From: Labrys miyagiensis
GTDB lineage: Bacteria; Pseudomonadota; Alphaproteobacteria; Rhizobiales; Labraceae
NCBI RefSeq assembly: GCF_030160835.1
Contig: NZ_BSPC01000026.1
Coordinates: forward strand, 124,001 to 188,000
Direction: 5' to 3'
Length of the DNA: 64,000 nucleotides
Both the position numbers and the translations under genes were made by a program. The stretch's first letter is position 1, and every line of letters begins with the position of its first letter. Under the pieces are notes generated by a model. The model was given only the letters and a program-made list of their open reading frames with translations. It was not told where the DNA came from and did no database searches. Shown here piece by piece: positions 34,811 through 44,243 of this stretch.

Positions 34811-34974
34811 CCTGGGAGTGCGGACATCCTGTCCGCTCTTGGAAACGGAGCGTTCGGAAGAAAGGGTGGGCGCTGATATCGTGGCTGCGCCCACTCTCAA
34901 GTGTTTGAGGCATCAGCGAGGAAGAGCGGACATCGCGACATGCGAGCATGTCGCTGTGATGTCCGCGCTCCCAG
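34811..34974. repeat. Compound palindrome P1-g at the binding protein/permease junction
   Basis: It fills the 171-bp gap between the binding-protein stop (34975) and the permease start (34803). Left half CCTGGGAGTGCGGACATCCTGTCCGCTCTTGGAAACG; right half has an enlarged hairpin from GCGGACATC-GCGACATG to CATGTCGC-TGT-GATGTCCGC and then GCTCCCAG. Between them is a GTGGGCGC / GCGCCCAC stem. In the mRNA this is a large structured block. Confidence 0.92.
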
Positions 34975-36645
34975 CTACATCCCCAGCGAGGCCTTGTAGA
35001 GCGCGATCTGCTTCTCGCGGCCGATCTGGTCGGTCAGCTTCTCCCAGGCCGCGGCGATCTGGTCGGCGCCTTCCTGGGCCTTGAGCTTGCCGGCGAAGGT
35101 CTTGGCGAGGATGTCCTCGGCAAGGCTGTAATATTGGAAGATGCCGGGAATGCGCGGTTCGATCGCCCCGTTCGGATGATTGTACGAGTTGAACTGCGAG
35201 GCGAGATAGTTGGAGATGAAGTCCTTCTCGTAGCCGGCCGACACCCACTCGTCGATGTGGCCCTGGCTGTTGCGGTAGCACTGGAAGCCGGAGGGATAGA
35301 CGGCCGTCCACAGGGCAAGGTCCTTGCCGCCGAGATGAGCCGCGGCGCTCCAGGCGGCCTTGTGCTTCTTCTCGTCCTTGTCGACGCGGGCCATGACATA
35401 GACGCCCCAGCCGAGATAGGCCAGATTCGGCGCATAGTTCGGGCCGCTCGGCAGTTTCTCCCAGGCACCTTTCTTGGAATTGTAGACGTCGTCGGAGCCC
35501 GGCAGAATGTCGAAGCCGCATTTGTCGCCAATGACGGACGAGTCGTTGGTCTTGGCGTTGGAGCCGATATCGCCCCACCACGCGCACATCGAACCCGTGC
35601 CGCCGAGGAACTGCTGGAAGCCGGTGGTGTTGGGGTCGGCATTGAGCTGGTCGGCCGGTTCCGACGGTAGGGCGTCGATCACGTCCTGGATGGCGCGCAC
35701 CCAGGCTGGATTGTTGACGCGCGGCTTCATGGTGTCGACGTCGAACAGCCAGGCCTTGTCGTCGGGATGCTTGGCATAGGCGCTGGCGCGGCTGCCGAGG
35801 AAGTAGAAGCCGAACCCGCCCCAGGCCTTGCAGGCGTCGAGATAGCCATAGGCATCCTGGCCGCCGATCTGCTTGCCCTTGAGGAATTTCGTTACCGCCT
35901 GCACCTGCTGCCAGGTCTTGGGCACCGTCCATTCGGTGGTGTTGCCGGCATCCTTCCAGGCCTTGGCAAGCGCCTCGTCCTTGAAGTAGTCGGTGCGGTA
36001 ATTGAAATTATGCGTGTCGCCGTCGATAGTTACGCGATATTGCTTGCCGTCCCAGGTGCCGACGGGGGGCTTGAGATAGTTGACCAGATCGTCCATGTCG
36101 ATCTGTTTCTTGACCCAGTCCGGCATCTCCGAGGCCAGGCCCTTGCCGCAGACATCGCCTTCGAAGGGTGCGCCCATTTCGAGGATGTCGAAATCGACCG
36201 TGCCGGTAGCGATGGACTGCTGCAGGCGGGGTGTGTAGTCGGCCTGCGCAAGGTCGATCCAGGTGATCTTGGCGCCGGTATAGGCCTCCCAAGGCTTCAG
36301 GAAGCCGCGAAACAGCAGATTATGCAGGTTCTGGTTGTTGAGGCCCATGAAGGAGAGCTCGACACCCGCGAACTCGCCTTCCTTGATATTCGCCTTGGTG
36401 GCGCCGAGGCAGAGTTCACCGACTTTCTGCCAGTCCGCATCCGTGGGCGAACCCTTGCCGACACCCGGGATCTGCAGGATCTTGGTGCGCAGGTCGCTCG
36501 CCTCGTCCGCCATGGCGGGGGCTATGGCACTGCCTGCACCCAGACCGCCAAAGGCCGCGAGGGCTCCGGCGCCGGCGGCTCCCTTCAGGAGCGAACGGCG
36601 GCTCGCCTGGAGGGCGAGGAAACGTTTGTAATCATCCAGTCTCAT
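34975..36645 (-). CDS. Tat-exported ABC transporter substrate-binding protein
   Basis: 556 residues, larger than usual CUT1 binding proteins. The N-terminus has a twin-arginine signal (SRRSLLKGAAGAGAL near residue 32, ending SAIAPAMA). The mature part contains YTGAKITWIDLAQADYTPRL and the late FYFLGSRASAYAK and SMCAWWGDIGS segments typical of large type-1 extracellular solute-binding proteins. ATG 36645 has GGAGG seven bases upstream. It is first of the binding protein-permease-permease block; the ATPase gene lies upstream in the same direction across a 480-bp gap. The ligand is probably a sugar or polyol. Confidence 0.9.
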   Translation of the reverse strand: MRLDDYKRFLALQASRRSLLKGAAGAGALAAFGGLGAGSAIAPAMADEASDLRTKILQIPGVGKGSPTDADWQKVGELCLGATKANIKEGEFAGVELSFMGLNNQNLHNLLFRGFLKPWEAYTGAKITWIDLAQADYTPRLQQSIATGTVDFDILEMGAPFEGDVCGKGLASEMPDWVKKQIDMDDLVNYLKPPVGTWDGKQYRVTIDGDTHNFNYRTDYFKDEALAKAWKDAGNTTEWTVPKTWQQVQAVTKFLKGKQIGGQDAYGYLDACKAWGGFGFYFLGSRASAYAKHPDDKAWLFDVDTMKPRVNNPAWVRAIQDVIDALPSEPADQLNADPNTTGFQQFLGGTGSMCAWWGDIGSNAKTNDSSVIGDKCGFDILPGSDDVYNSKKGAWEKLPSGPNYAPNLAYLGWGVYVMARVDKDEKKHKAAWSAAAHLGGKDLALWTAVYPSGFQCYRNSQGHIDEWVSAGYEKDFISNYLASQFNSYNHPNGAIEPRIPGIFQYYSLAEDILAKTFAGKLKAQEGADQIAAAWEKLTDQIGREKQIALYKASLGM

Positions 36646-37124
36646 GTCAAATCCTCCCGTTTCGATACAGCTCGTTCTTGTTATTGGCCGCACTTGACAC
36701 GGCAGGCGGCTTTGAGCCGCGATCCCTGGTGTTTTTCGAGCGCGTGGATGCTAGGAAGCAGCCTCCGCCGCTGTCAACAAAATAGTACGCGCTTCTCAGT
36801 AAATCTGCGACTGGCAATTGCCGGGTCGCTCCAGGCGCTGAATTGGACAGCCCGGTATATTTCAATCTCTCTTATAGAGAGGGATGCGATACGTACGAAC
36901 AATCTGTCGAGATCGTGGATCACGCGAGATTATTCGGCTTGTATCCCAGTAAAAGCTATCGTCAGATGAAGGGTATTCCGCCATTTTCTTGCAGGTTATC
37001 TCGATAGTTGTAAGGCGCCGGCATTTGAACTTCGGCGTTCATCGCTCCCTATGCAGGATAACATCAGCGATAGGTCTGACCAATGTATCGAAGGGGCATC
37101 CGCCCCATTGCCCCTTTGCCTGCC
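36646..37124. other. 480-bp non-coding gap before the binding-protein gene
   Basis: No gene is supported. The stretch is noticeably richer in A and T than its neighbours and must contain the promoter of the binding-protein operon. A small hairpin GGGGC-ATCC-GCCCC (37093-37106) follows the ATPase stop and could weakly terminate that gene. Confidence 0.5.
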
Positions 37125-38186
37125 TCAGTTCAAGCGCAGGCCCGTCTCCGCGTCGAACAGATGCACCGCTTCCACAGCCGGCGTCAGCGCCAGCACTTGG
37201 CCCGGTCCGACCGTCACGCGCTCGCGGAATACGCCGAGCAGCTTCTGTTCGCCGATATGGGCGAAGACCTGCGTCTCCGAGCCCGTCGGCTCGACGACAA
37301 CGACCTTTGCCTGCAGCGAGCCGCCGAGCGTGAAATGTTCGGGGCGGATGCCATAGATGACGCGCTTGCCCTCGCCACCGGCGGGGATGCCGGCAACCGG
37401 CAGCTCCATGCCGTCATCGGTGACGAAATGGGGCGAGGGGCTGGACTCAAGCCGGCCCTTGATCATGTTCATGGCAGGCGAGCCGATGAAGCCGGCGACG
37501 AACAGGTTGGCCGGCCGGTCATAGAGCTCGAGCGGGGAGCCGATCTGCTCGATGATGCCGTCATGCAGCACCACGATGCGGTCGGCCATCGTCATGGCCT
37601 CGATCTGGTCGTGGGTGACATAGATGGTCGTGGTCTTCAGGCGCTGGTGCAGTTCCTTGATCTCGGCCCGCATCTGCACGCGCAGCTTGGCGTCGAGGTT
37701 GGAGAGCGGCTCGTCGAACAGGAAGACCTGCGGCGCGCGCACGATGGCACGGCCCATGGCGACGCGCTGGCGCTGGCCGCCGGAGAGCTGGCGCGGATAG
37801 CGGGCGAGATAAGGGCCGAGGTCGAGGATCTCCGCGGCCTTCCTCACCCGCTCGTCGATCTCGGCTTTCGGCGTCTTTCGGATCTTGAGGGCAAAGCCCA
37901 TGTTCTCCGCCACCGTCTTGTGCGGATAGAGCGCATAGCTCTGAAACACCATGGCGATGTCGCGGTCGCGCGGCGGCAGGTCGTTGACGAAGCGCTCGCC
38001 GATCTTGAGGCCGCCCTCGGAAATCGGTTCCAGCCCGGCGATCATGCGCAGCAAGGTGGACTTGCCGCAGCCGGACGGGCCGACCAGGGTGACGAACTCG
38101 CCATCCTTGATGGCGATCGAGACCCCATGAATGACCTTCTGGGCCCCGTAGGATTTCTTGACGTCGATGACATCCACGGAGGCCAT
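37125..38186 (-). CDS. ABC transporter ATP-binding protein (UgpC/MalK type)
   Basis: 353 residues. Walker [11 protein letters not shown]-loop [11 protein letters not shown], signature LSGGQRQR, Walker [13 protein letters not shown], switch VTHDQ and a C-terminal TOBE domain with [10 protein letters not shown]. It is a CUT1 ATPase and is probably the energiser of the importer encoded at 32766-36645, transcribed in the same direction. It is paralogous to smoK. A P1 palindrome lies upstream, between it and the outer-membrane barrel gene. Confidence 0.93.
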   Translation of the reverse strand: MASVDVIDVKKSYGAQKVIHGVSIAIKDGEFVTLVGPSGCGKSTLLRMIAGLEPISEGGLKIGERFVNDLPPRDRDIAMVFQSYALYPHKTVAENMGFALKIRKTPKAEIDERVRKAAEILDLGPYLARYPRQLSGGQRQRVAMGRAIVRAPQVFLFDEPLSNLDAKLRVQMRAEIKELHQRLKTTTIYVTHDQIEAMTMADRIVVLHDGIIEQIGSPLELYDRPANLFVAGFIGSPAMNMIKGRLESSPSPHFVTDDGMELPVAGIPAGGEGKRVIYGIRPEHFTLGGSLQAKVVVVEPTGSETQVFAHIGEQKLLGVFRERVTVGPGQVLALTPAVEAVHLFDAETGLRLN

Positions 38187-38290
38187 AGTGTGTTTCCTTG
38201 TAAGGCAAATTCGTCAGACAAGGGATTGGTAGCCGAAGAGTTCGCCATCCGGCAAGGGTATGCAGATCGAGCGCAGGAACCACCGGCCGA

Positions 38291-38380
38291 TTCCTGGGAC
38301 CGCAGGCGTCCCGCCTGCTCTTGGAACCGGAATGCCCGCCGGATGGGAAGAGGCAGGCGAGACGCCTGCGGTCCCAGGAA
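38291..38380. repeat. Compound palindrome P1-h
   Basis: TTCCTGGGACCGCAGGCG-TCC-CGCCTGCTCTTGGAAC on the left and GAAGAGGCAGGCG-AGA-CGCCTGCGGTCCCAGGAA on the right. It lies 18 bp after the stop of the outer-membrane barrel gene. Confidence 0.92.
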
Positions 38381-38398
38381 GGCCTCCCCCGTCCACGC

Positions 38399-39139
38399 TC
38401 AATTCAGCTTGTATCTCAAGCTGATGCGCAGCTCGTTGTCCCAGATCGTGTCGGCCGCGACACTGCCTGTGGCCGTCGAGCCGGCACCTGCCTTACCCAG
38501 ATCGAGCAGGCGGTAGTCGGCGTCGACCGTAACCTTCTCGCTCACCGCATAGCTTACGCCCGCGCCGACCTGCCAGGCGAAGCGCCAGTGGCCCTCCCCC
38601 GAAGCGGCGGGGCAGGGACCGTTGCACTGGCCTGCGAGCTTCAGGTCGTCCCAGTGCAGGTGGGCCACGCCGAGCCCCGCGCCGAGATAGGGCGTGAGGC
38701 CCTTCCAGGTGCCGATGTCGTAATAGAAATTGGCGAGCACGGGCACGGCGCTGAACTCGCCCTTGAGCGTGCCGCTGCAACCCGTGCCGCAGGCGCCGGT
38801 GAAACGCTCGGAGAAGTCGCGGCGGCCGAGATAGTCGAGCGAGATGTCGCTGCGCAGCCAGCCCCATTGATAGCCGACGGCGCCGCCCACGGCCCAGCCG
38901 GCATGCAAAACCTCGCCCCTGGTGGCGACGCCCGGCACGGTATAGGGCCGCAGCGAGGGGCTGGCGGGCAGGCTCACGCCGGCGCTGCCACGCAGATACC
39001 AGTTGGCGCCGCTATCGCCGTCATCGAGACTGCCGGTCTCGTCGAGCGCCGGCAGGGGCGGCAGCAGGCCGGCCTGTGCCAGCGTCGGCGCGGCAAGGAC
39101 GGCAAGAGTGGCGAGGAAGGGCCAGGCGAGGCGGCGCAT
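38399..39139 (-). CDS. Outer-membrane beta-barrel protein (Omp25/31-like)
   Basis: 246 residues: signal peptide MRRLAWPFLATLAVLAAPTLAQA, then alternating hydrophobic strands (GANWYLRGSAGVSL, VLANFYYDIGTWKG, LTPYLGAGLGVAHLHW) and a C-terminal ELRISLRYKLN ending in the polar-aromatic pattern of porin-like barrels, although with a final Asn. One periplasmic or surface loop carries CGTGC and another CNGPC, unusual cysteine pairs. It is typical of Rhizobiales small eight-stranded barrels. Exact role unknown. Confidence 0.85.
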   Translation of the reverse strand: MRRLAWPFLATLAVLAAPTLAQAGLLPPLPALDETGSLDDGDSGANWYLRGSAGVSLPASPSLRPYTVPGVATRGEVLHAGWAVGGAVGYQWGWLRSDISLDYLGRRDFSERFTGACGTGCSGTLKGEFSAVPVLANFYYDIGTWKGLTPYLGAGLGVAHLHWDDLKLAGQCNGPCPAASGEGHWRFAWQVGAGVSYAVSEKVTVDADYRLLDLGKAGAGSTATGSVAADTIWDNELRISLRYKLN

Positions 39140-39291
39140 TCGGGGGTTCCCAGCCGCCCTTGTCGGCGACTCACTTCACGTGTTTGAACACCACTGTGAG
39201 CGAGATTTCTTAAACCTTTGTTAACCCTAATAAATCGTGAATGAGGTTGCGTTCGCGCGCGAAAGACGCCACATCCGCGCGGGGAGGCACC

Positions 39292-40242
39292 ATGAAAGCC
39301 AATAATACCCCGTCCGCCGAGGACGCCATCGTCCGCGTTTCGGGCGTCAGCAAGACTTACAAGACGGGTTTCCGGGCCCTCGGGAACATCGACCTGACCT
39401 TGCGGCGCGGCGAGATCTTCGCTCTGCTTGGCCCCAATGGTGCCGGCAAGACGACGTTGATCTCGATCATCTGCGGCATCGTCAACCCGTCGAGCGGTAC
39501 CATCATCGCCGACGGCCACGACATCATTCGGGACTACCGCGCCGCCCGCACCAAGATCGGCCTGGTGCCGCAGGAATTGTCCACCGATGCCTTCGAGACG
39601 GTGTGGGCCACCGTGAATTTCAGCCGTGGCCTGTTCGGCAAGCCGCGCAACCCGGCCTTTCTCGAGAAGATCCTGCGCCAGCTCTCGCTGTGGGACAAGA
39701 AGGACAGCAAGATCAATACGTTGTCGGGGGGTATGAAGCGCCGTGTGATGATCGCCAAGGCGCTCTCGCACGAGCCGCGCATCCTGTTCCTGGACGAGCC
39801 GACGGCGGGCGTCGACGTCGAGCTGCGCCGCGACATGTGGGAGATGGTGCGGGGCCTGCGGGAGAGCGGCGTGACCATCATCCTCACCACCCATTACATC
39901 GAGGAAGCCGAGGAGATGGCCGATCGCATCGGCGTCATCAACAAGGGCGAGATCATCCTGATCGAGGACAAGGTCGAACTGATGCGCAAGCTCGGCAAGA
40001 AGCAGCTGACGCTGACTTTGCAGCAGCCGCTGGAGACGGTGCCGCCGGCGCTCGCCTCCTACCGCCTCGACATCGCCGATAATGGCAACCAGCTCATCTA
40101 CACCTTCGACGCCAAGGATGATCCGGAAGTGCTCGCCCGCCTGCTCCACGATGTCGGCGAAAGCGGCATCGGCTTCAAGGATCTACAAACCAGCCAGTCC
40201 TCGCTGGAGGATATCTTCGTCAGCCTGGTGGGGGCGCATTGA
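39292..40242 (+). CDS. ABC-2 type exporter ATP-binding protein
   Basis: 316 residues. Walker [10 protein letters not shown], signature [10 protein letters not shown], Walker [13 protein letters not shown] and [14 protein letters not shown] (switch). The C-terminal domain matches the drug/polysaccharide ABC-2 exporters of the YadG/NatA type. ATG 39292 has GGGGAGG four bases upstream. Its stop overlaps the permease start (TGATG), so the pair is translationally coupled. The exported substrate is not known; YadGH-like pairs are usually orphan exporters. Confidence 0.93.
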   Translation: MKANNTPSAEDAIVRVSGVSKTYKTGFRALGNIDLTLRRGEIFALLGPNGAGKTTLISIICGIVNPSSGTIIADGHDIIRDYRAARTKIGLVPQELSTDAFETVWATVNFSRGLFGKPRNPAFLEKILRQLSLWDKKDSKINTLSGGMKRRVMIAKALSHEPRILFLDEPTAGVDVELRRDMWEMVRGLRESGVTIILTTHYIEEAEEMADRIGVINKGEIILIEDKVELMRKLGKKQLTLTLQQPLETVPPALASYRLDIADNGNQLIYTFDAKDDPEVLARLLHDVGESGIGFKDLQTSQSSLEDIFVSLVGAH

Positions 40243-41003
40243 TGAATTTCCACGCCATCCGCGCGATCTACATCTTCGAGATGTCGCGCACTTTCCGAAC
40301 GCTCCTGCAGAGCATCGCCTCGCCGGTGATCTCGACCTCGCTCTACTTCATCGTCTTTGGCTCGGCCATCGGCGCCCATATGAACCAGGTCGATGGCGTC
40401 AGCTATGGCTCCTTCATCGTCCCCGGCCTGATCATGCTGGCGATCCTGACGGAGAGCATCTCCAACGCCTCCTTCGGGATCTACATGCCGAGATTCATCG
40501 GCACGATCTATGAAGTGCTGTCGGCGCCCGTCTCGGTGGTCGAGATCGTCGTCGGCTATGTCGGTGCGGCCGCCTCCAAATCCATATTGCTCGGTCTCAT
40601 CATCCTGATCACCGCACGGCTCTTTGTCGGTTTCTCGATCGAGCATCCCGTCTGGATGATCGCCTTCCTGATCCTGACCTCGGTGACCTTCAGCCTGTTC
40701 GGCTTCATCATCGGCGTGTGGGCGGACGGCTGGGAAAAGCTGCAGATCGTGCCGACGCTGATCATCACGCCGCTGACTTTTCTCGGCGGCAGCTTCTACT
40801 CGATCTCGATGCTGCCCGAACTCTGGCAGAAGATCACGCTGTTCAATCCGGTGGTCTATCTCGTCAGTGGCTTTCGCTGGAGCTTCTACGGCGTCTCGGA
40901 TGTCGATGTCGGCGTGAGCCTGGGCATGACGCTGGTGTTCATGACGCTCTGCGTGATCGCCATCGTGGCGATCTTTAGGACGGGGTACCGCATCAAGGCG
41001 TAG
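40242..41003 (+). CDS. ABC-2 type exporter permease (YadH-like)
   Basis: 253 residues from ATG 40242 ([18 protein letters not shown]). Six membrane segments with the ABC-2 motif [37 protein letters not shown] condensed in the C-terminal half; key residues are the GG and NP pairs. It is coupled to the preceding ATPase. It ends 76 bp before the convergent lipoprotein gene, with no clear terminator. Confidence 0.93.
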   Translation: MNFHAIRAIYIFEMSRTFRTLLQSIASPVISTSLYFIVFGSAIGAHMNQVDGVSYGSFIVPGLIMLAILTESISNASFGIYMPRFIGTIYEVLSAPVSVVEIVVGYVGAAASKSILLGLIILITARLFVGFSIEHPVWMIAFLILTSVTFSLFGFIIGVWADGWEKLQIVPTLIITPLTFLGGSFYSISMLPELWQKITLFNPVVYLVSGFRWSFYGVSDVDVGVSLGMTLVFMTLCVIAIVAIFRTGYRIKA

Positions 41004-41078
41004 TCTAGACTTATCCAAGAGCAGATGGATCAAGACCCGAGAGCGATCGCATTGTCGCTTTCGGATCTACTCATCGGT

Positions 41079-41555
41079 CTACTGCACTGTAACTGCTCGG
41101 ACATGTCGAATGAAGACCCCAGGAAGATAAGCGGTGGACGTGGAGTTTTCCTTCGCAGCCATCTGATAGGCGAAATGATCCCACCCGGTATAGCCAGGTG
41201 CCGGAGTATATTCCACGAGGATTCCCTCGACAGGTTTGCGATAACATGCAGGCTGAAGCGCGTCATAAGGCGGAGCGGTTGGCACGTCCTTGGCTTTGCG
41301 GATCGTGAGGGTGCCATGCGAAGGCTGTTCTGTGACAGTGACGGGCGGGTAATCTCTGAAAGTGCAATCCGGTTTCATGTCCTCGATGAAAATGACCTTG
41401 TTGGTTCTGTCAGCGTCGGCTTTGAAGTCCGTCGTGAGAATGAAGGAGCCATTTGGCAACTGCTGCAGCGGGCCGTAAGTGGTCCCGGTGGTTTCGCAGC
41501 TGGCGACGCCGAGAGCCAATGCCCCCATGGTTACGATCTTATATACAAAATTCAC
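41079..41555 (-). CDS. Lipoprotein with an Ig-like (cadherin-type) fragment
   Basis: 158 residues from GTG 41555, preceded by GGGGAG at six bases. The signal peptide ends in a lipobox ALGVASC (Cys20), so it is an exported lipoprotein. Residues about 70-140 read VTVTEQPSHGTLTI ... VEYTPAPGYTGWDHFAYQ, the pattern of bacterial Ig-like/cadherin repeat units, here present once. Three further cysteines are present. The function is unknown; attachment or envelope structure is possible. It is divergent from the hydratase gene. Confidence 0.75.
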   Translation of the reverse strand: MNFVYKIVTMGALALGVASCETTGTTYGPLQQLPNGSFILTTDFKADADRTNKVIFIEDMKPDCTFRDYPPVTVTEQPSHGTLTIRKAKDVPTAPPYDALQPACYRKPVEGILVEYTPAPGYTGWDHFAYQMAAKENSTSTAYLPGVFIRHVRAVTVQ

Positions 41556-41678
41556 GCGCAGCTCCCCGCCGAATGTTAACGTAACGTAATGTTACTGGCA
41601 GAAGGCTGCGAGGGATGCAATGGCTTGTTGGTTATCATAGACAGAGCGGGCTGAACAAAAGCAGGTAGACCAGACGAC

Positions 41679-42467
41679 ATGCCATCCATTGCCCAACGCT
41701 TTCACGTCGCCCGCCGGGACGCTCGCCCTCTCCCGGATTTCCCCGGCACCCTGCCCGACACCCTCGCTGACGCCTACGCCATCCAGGAAGAGGCGATCGG
41801 CCTGTGGCCCGACGCAGTCGCCGGCTGGAAGGTCGCCTCCATCCATCCGGATCTGCGCGAGCGCTTCCTCGCTGCCCGGCTGGCGGGGCCCGTCTTTTCC
41901 AGGGGCGTCTACCGCGTGGCGCCGGGCGCCGTTGCGCAAGTGCCGGTCATCCGCGGCGGCTTCATCGCCGTGGAAACCGAGATCGGCCTTGTCGTCGGCG
42001 CCGACATCGCGCCCCGGCCGGCGCCCTGGACACTGGCGGAACTGCTGCCTTATCTCGCCAGCGCGCATGTGGCGATGGAGATCGCCGGCTCGCCCTTGCC
42101 CACCATCAACGATATCGGCCCGATGGCGGTCATCTCCGACTTCGGCAACAACACCGCCATCGCGATCGGCGCGGAAATCCCCGGCTGGAGAACAGACGGT
42201 TTCGAAGGCCTGAAGACGCAGATGCGTATCGACGGCAAGCTGATCGGCGAGGGTGCGGCTGTTGGCGCCAATGGCGGGCCGCTCGATGCCTGCCTCTTCC
42301 TGGCCAATCATCTTGCCACCCGTGGACGGGGCCTGGGAAAGGGCGATGTGATTTCGGCTGGCGCCACCACCGGCGTCCATCCGCTGGAGATCGGGCAGGT
42401 GGCGGAGGCGGTTTGCGTGGGCGTGCCGCCGCTGACAGTGCTGCTGGGAGCGCGGACGGCGGCGTAA
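41679..42467 (+). CDS. 2-keto-4-pentenoate hydratase family protein (MhpD-like)
   Basis: 262 residues with the FAH/MhpD fold pattern: AYAIQEEAIGLW, GWKVAS near residue 48, VETEIGLVVG near residue 97 with acidic metal ligands, ISDFGNNTAIAIG and the late TTGVHPLEIG. Family members hydrate 2-oxopent-4-enoate or decarboxylate oxaloacetate-like acids. It is monocistronic and outside any aromatic pathway. The last coding bases (42444-42457) are CTGGGAGCGCGGAC, identical to the outer arm of P1 repeats, so the C-terminal LLGARTAA may be repeat-derived. Confidence 0.88.
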   Translation: MPSIAQRFHVARRDARPLPDFPGTLPDTLADAYAIQEEAIGLWPDAVAGWKVASIHPDLRERFLAARLAGPVFSRGVYRVAPGAVAQVPVIRGGFIAVETEIGLVVGADIAPRPAPWTLAELLPYLASAHVAMEIAGSPLPTINDIGPMAVISDFGNNTAIAIGAEIPGWRTDGFEGLKTQMRIDGKLIGEGAAVGANGGPLDACLFLANHLATRGRGLGKGDVISAGATTGVHPLEIGQVAEAVCVGVPPLTVLLGARTAA

Positions 42468-42470
42468 CCT

Positions 42471-42612
42471 TCCCGGGTGCGCGGACATCTTGTCCGCCTC
42501 TTGGAAACGAAATGATCAACAGAAGGGGCGGGATCATGCGGATCCGCCCTTTGCCTTTTTCTGAGATGTCGAGGTTCAAGGTGCGGACAAGATGTCCGCG
42601 CACCTGGGGGGA
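42471..42612. repeat. Compound palindrome P1-i enclosing a terminator
   Basis: Left TCCCGGGTGCGCGGACATCTTGTCCGCCTCTTGGAAACG and right AAGGTGCGGACAAGATGTCCGCGCACCTGGGGGGA, with stem GCGGACA / TGTCCGC in each half. A terminator-like hairpin lies inside. It sits between the convergent hydratase and glmM genes. Confidence 0.9.
42525..42560 (+). terminator. Terminator inside P1-i
   Basis: Stem GGGCGG(G)ATC / GATCCGCCC with loop ATGCG and one bulged G, followed by TTTGCCTTTTT. It would end the hydratase transcript. Confidence 0.7.
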
Positions 42613-42622
42613 CTCCCAGCAG

Positions 42623-43963
42623 CTACGCCGCCGTGGAGATCGCCTCGATGACATCGTCCACCGCGCTCTCCACGCGCTTCCTGTCATCGCCCTCGGCCAT
42701 CACGCGGATCACCGGCTCGGTTCCGGAAGGGCGGATGACCAGGCGGCCGCTATCGCCGAGTTGCTTGCGGGCGCCGTCGATGGCGGTGACGACCTTGGGA
42801 TCATCCAGCACCTTGCCGCCGCGCGTGCGCACATTCTTCAGGATCTGCGGCAGCGGGTCGAAGCGGTGGCAGACTTCGCTCACCGGCTTGTCGGCCTTCT
42901 TCAAAACCGCCAGCACCTGCAGCGCGGCGACCAGGCCATCGCCCGTGGTGGCGAAGTCGGAAAGGATGATGTGGCCGGACTGCTCGCCGCCGACATTGTA
43001 GCCCTGCGCCCGCATGCGTTCGAGCACGTAGCGGTCGCCGACGGCGGTGCGCTCCAGCATCAGGCCGAGGCCGCCGAGATAGCGCTCGAGGCCGAGATTG
43101 GACATCACGGTGGCGACGATGCCGGGCTGGGTGAGACGCCCGTCATCCTGCCAAGCCGAGGCGACCACGGCCATCAACTGATCGCCATCGACGACATGAC
43201 CCTTCTCGTCGACGATCACCACGCGGTCGGCGTCGCCGTCGAGGGCGATGCCGATATCGGCGCGCAATTCGCGCACCTTGCGGGAAAGAGCGTCCGGCGC
43301 GGTGGAGCCGACGTCCTTGTTGATGTTGAAACCATCAGGCTCGACGCCGATCGGGATCACGTCGGCGCCAAGCTCCCACAGCGCCTCGGGGGCGACCTTG
43401 TAGGCGGCGCCGTTGGCGCAATCGACCACCACGCGCAGCCCATCGAGGCGCATCTGGCGGGGAAGGGTGCGCTTGGCGAATTCGATATAGCGGGCACGCA
43501 CGTCGTCGATGCGGCGGGCGCGGCCGAGATCGCGCGAGCCAGCGAGCCTGGCGGCAAGATCGGTGTCGATCAGGGCCTCGATCGAGCGTTCGGTCTCGTC
43601 CGAGAGCTTGAAGCCGTCGGGGCCGAACAGCTTGATGCCGTTGTCGTCATAGGCGTTGTGGGAGGCGGAGATCATCACGCCGATGTCACAGCGCAGCGAA
43701 TTGGTGAGCATGGCGACGGCCGGCGTCGGCATCGGGCCGAGCAGCATCACGTCGACGCCGACGGCAGTGAAGCCGGCGACCAGGGCATTCTCGATCATGT
43801 AGCCGGAGAGGCGGGTATCCTTGCCGATGACGACGCGATGGCGATGCTCGCCGCGCTGGAAGGCGAGGCCCGTGGCCATGCCGACCTTCATGGCGAGTTC
43901 AGGCGTGATGAAACTGTTGGCTCGGCCACGGATACCGTCCGTGCCGAAATATTTGCGACTCAT
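42623..43963 (-). CDS. glmM: Phosphoglucosamine mutase
   Basis: 446 residues. [16 protein letters not shown] at the N-terminus, the active-site phosphoserine loop [16 protein letters not shown] near residue 96, the metal-binding DGDADR near residue 239, GGEQSGH near residue 324 and the phosphate-binding [12 protein letters not shown] near the end. It converts glucosamine-6-P to glucosamine-1-P for UDP-GlcNAc and thus peptidoglycan and LPS. It is monocistronic here; often it lies by ftsH in other alphaproteobacteria. Confidence 0.97.
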   Translation of the reverse strand: MSRKYFGTDGIRGRANSFITPELAMKVGMATGLAFQRGEHRHRVVIGKDTRLSGYMIENALVAGFTAVGVDVMLLGPMPTPAVAMLTNSLRCDIGVMISASHNAYDDNGIKLFGPDGFKLSDETERSIEALIDTDLAARLAGSRDLGRARRIDDVRARYIEFAKRTLPRQMRLDGLRVVVDCANGAAYKVAPEALWELGADVIPIGVEPDGFNINKDVGSTAPDALSRKVRELRADIGIALDGDADRVVIVDEKGHVVDGDQLMAVVASAWQDDGRLTQPGIVATVMSNLGLERYLGGLGLMLERTAVGDRYVLERMRAQGYNVGGEQSGHIILSDFATTGDGLVAALQVLAVLKKADKPVSEVCHRFDPLPQILKNVRTRGGKVLDDPKVVTAIDGARKQLGDSGRLVIRPSGTEPVIRVMAEGDDRKRVESAVDDVIEAISTAA

Positions 43964-44089
43964 CGATCAACCTCGAGGTTTCCTGAACCAATTATGCCAG
44001 AAGCCTCTCACCAAATGTTTCAAAATTTATTTGCAAGCGTAACAGGGGCTGGGACCGCCGCCACTCATAGTCATAAGTCGTCAGCCCGG

Positions 44090-44243
44090 AGGCGACGTTC
44101 ACCCCGCTGGCGGTGCGCACGAAACCCTCGCGCTCATAGAAGCGGATCGCCCTTTTGTTGAAGGCAAGGCGACGTTCACCCCGCTGGCGGTGCGCACGAA
44201 ACCCTCGCGCTCATAGAAGCGGATCGCCCTTTTGTTGAAGGCA
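44090..44243. repeat. 77-bp tandem duplication in the GNAT gene
   Basis: The unit 44090-44166 is repeated without mismatch at 44167-44243. 77 is not divisible by three, so the second copy shifts the frame of the acetyltransferase. The perfect identity suggests a recent event. Confidence 0.92.

Noticed and set aside
27900-42612. CRISPR array suggested by repeated GC-rich palindromes.
   Set aside because: The repeats are dispersed between genes, not regularly spaced with unique spacers, and no cas genes are present.
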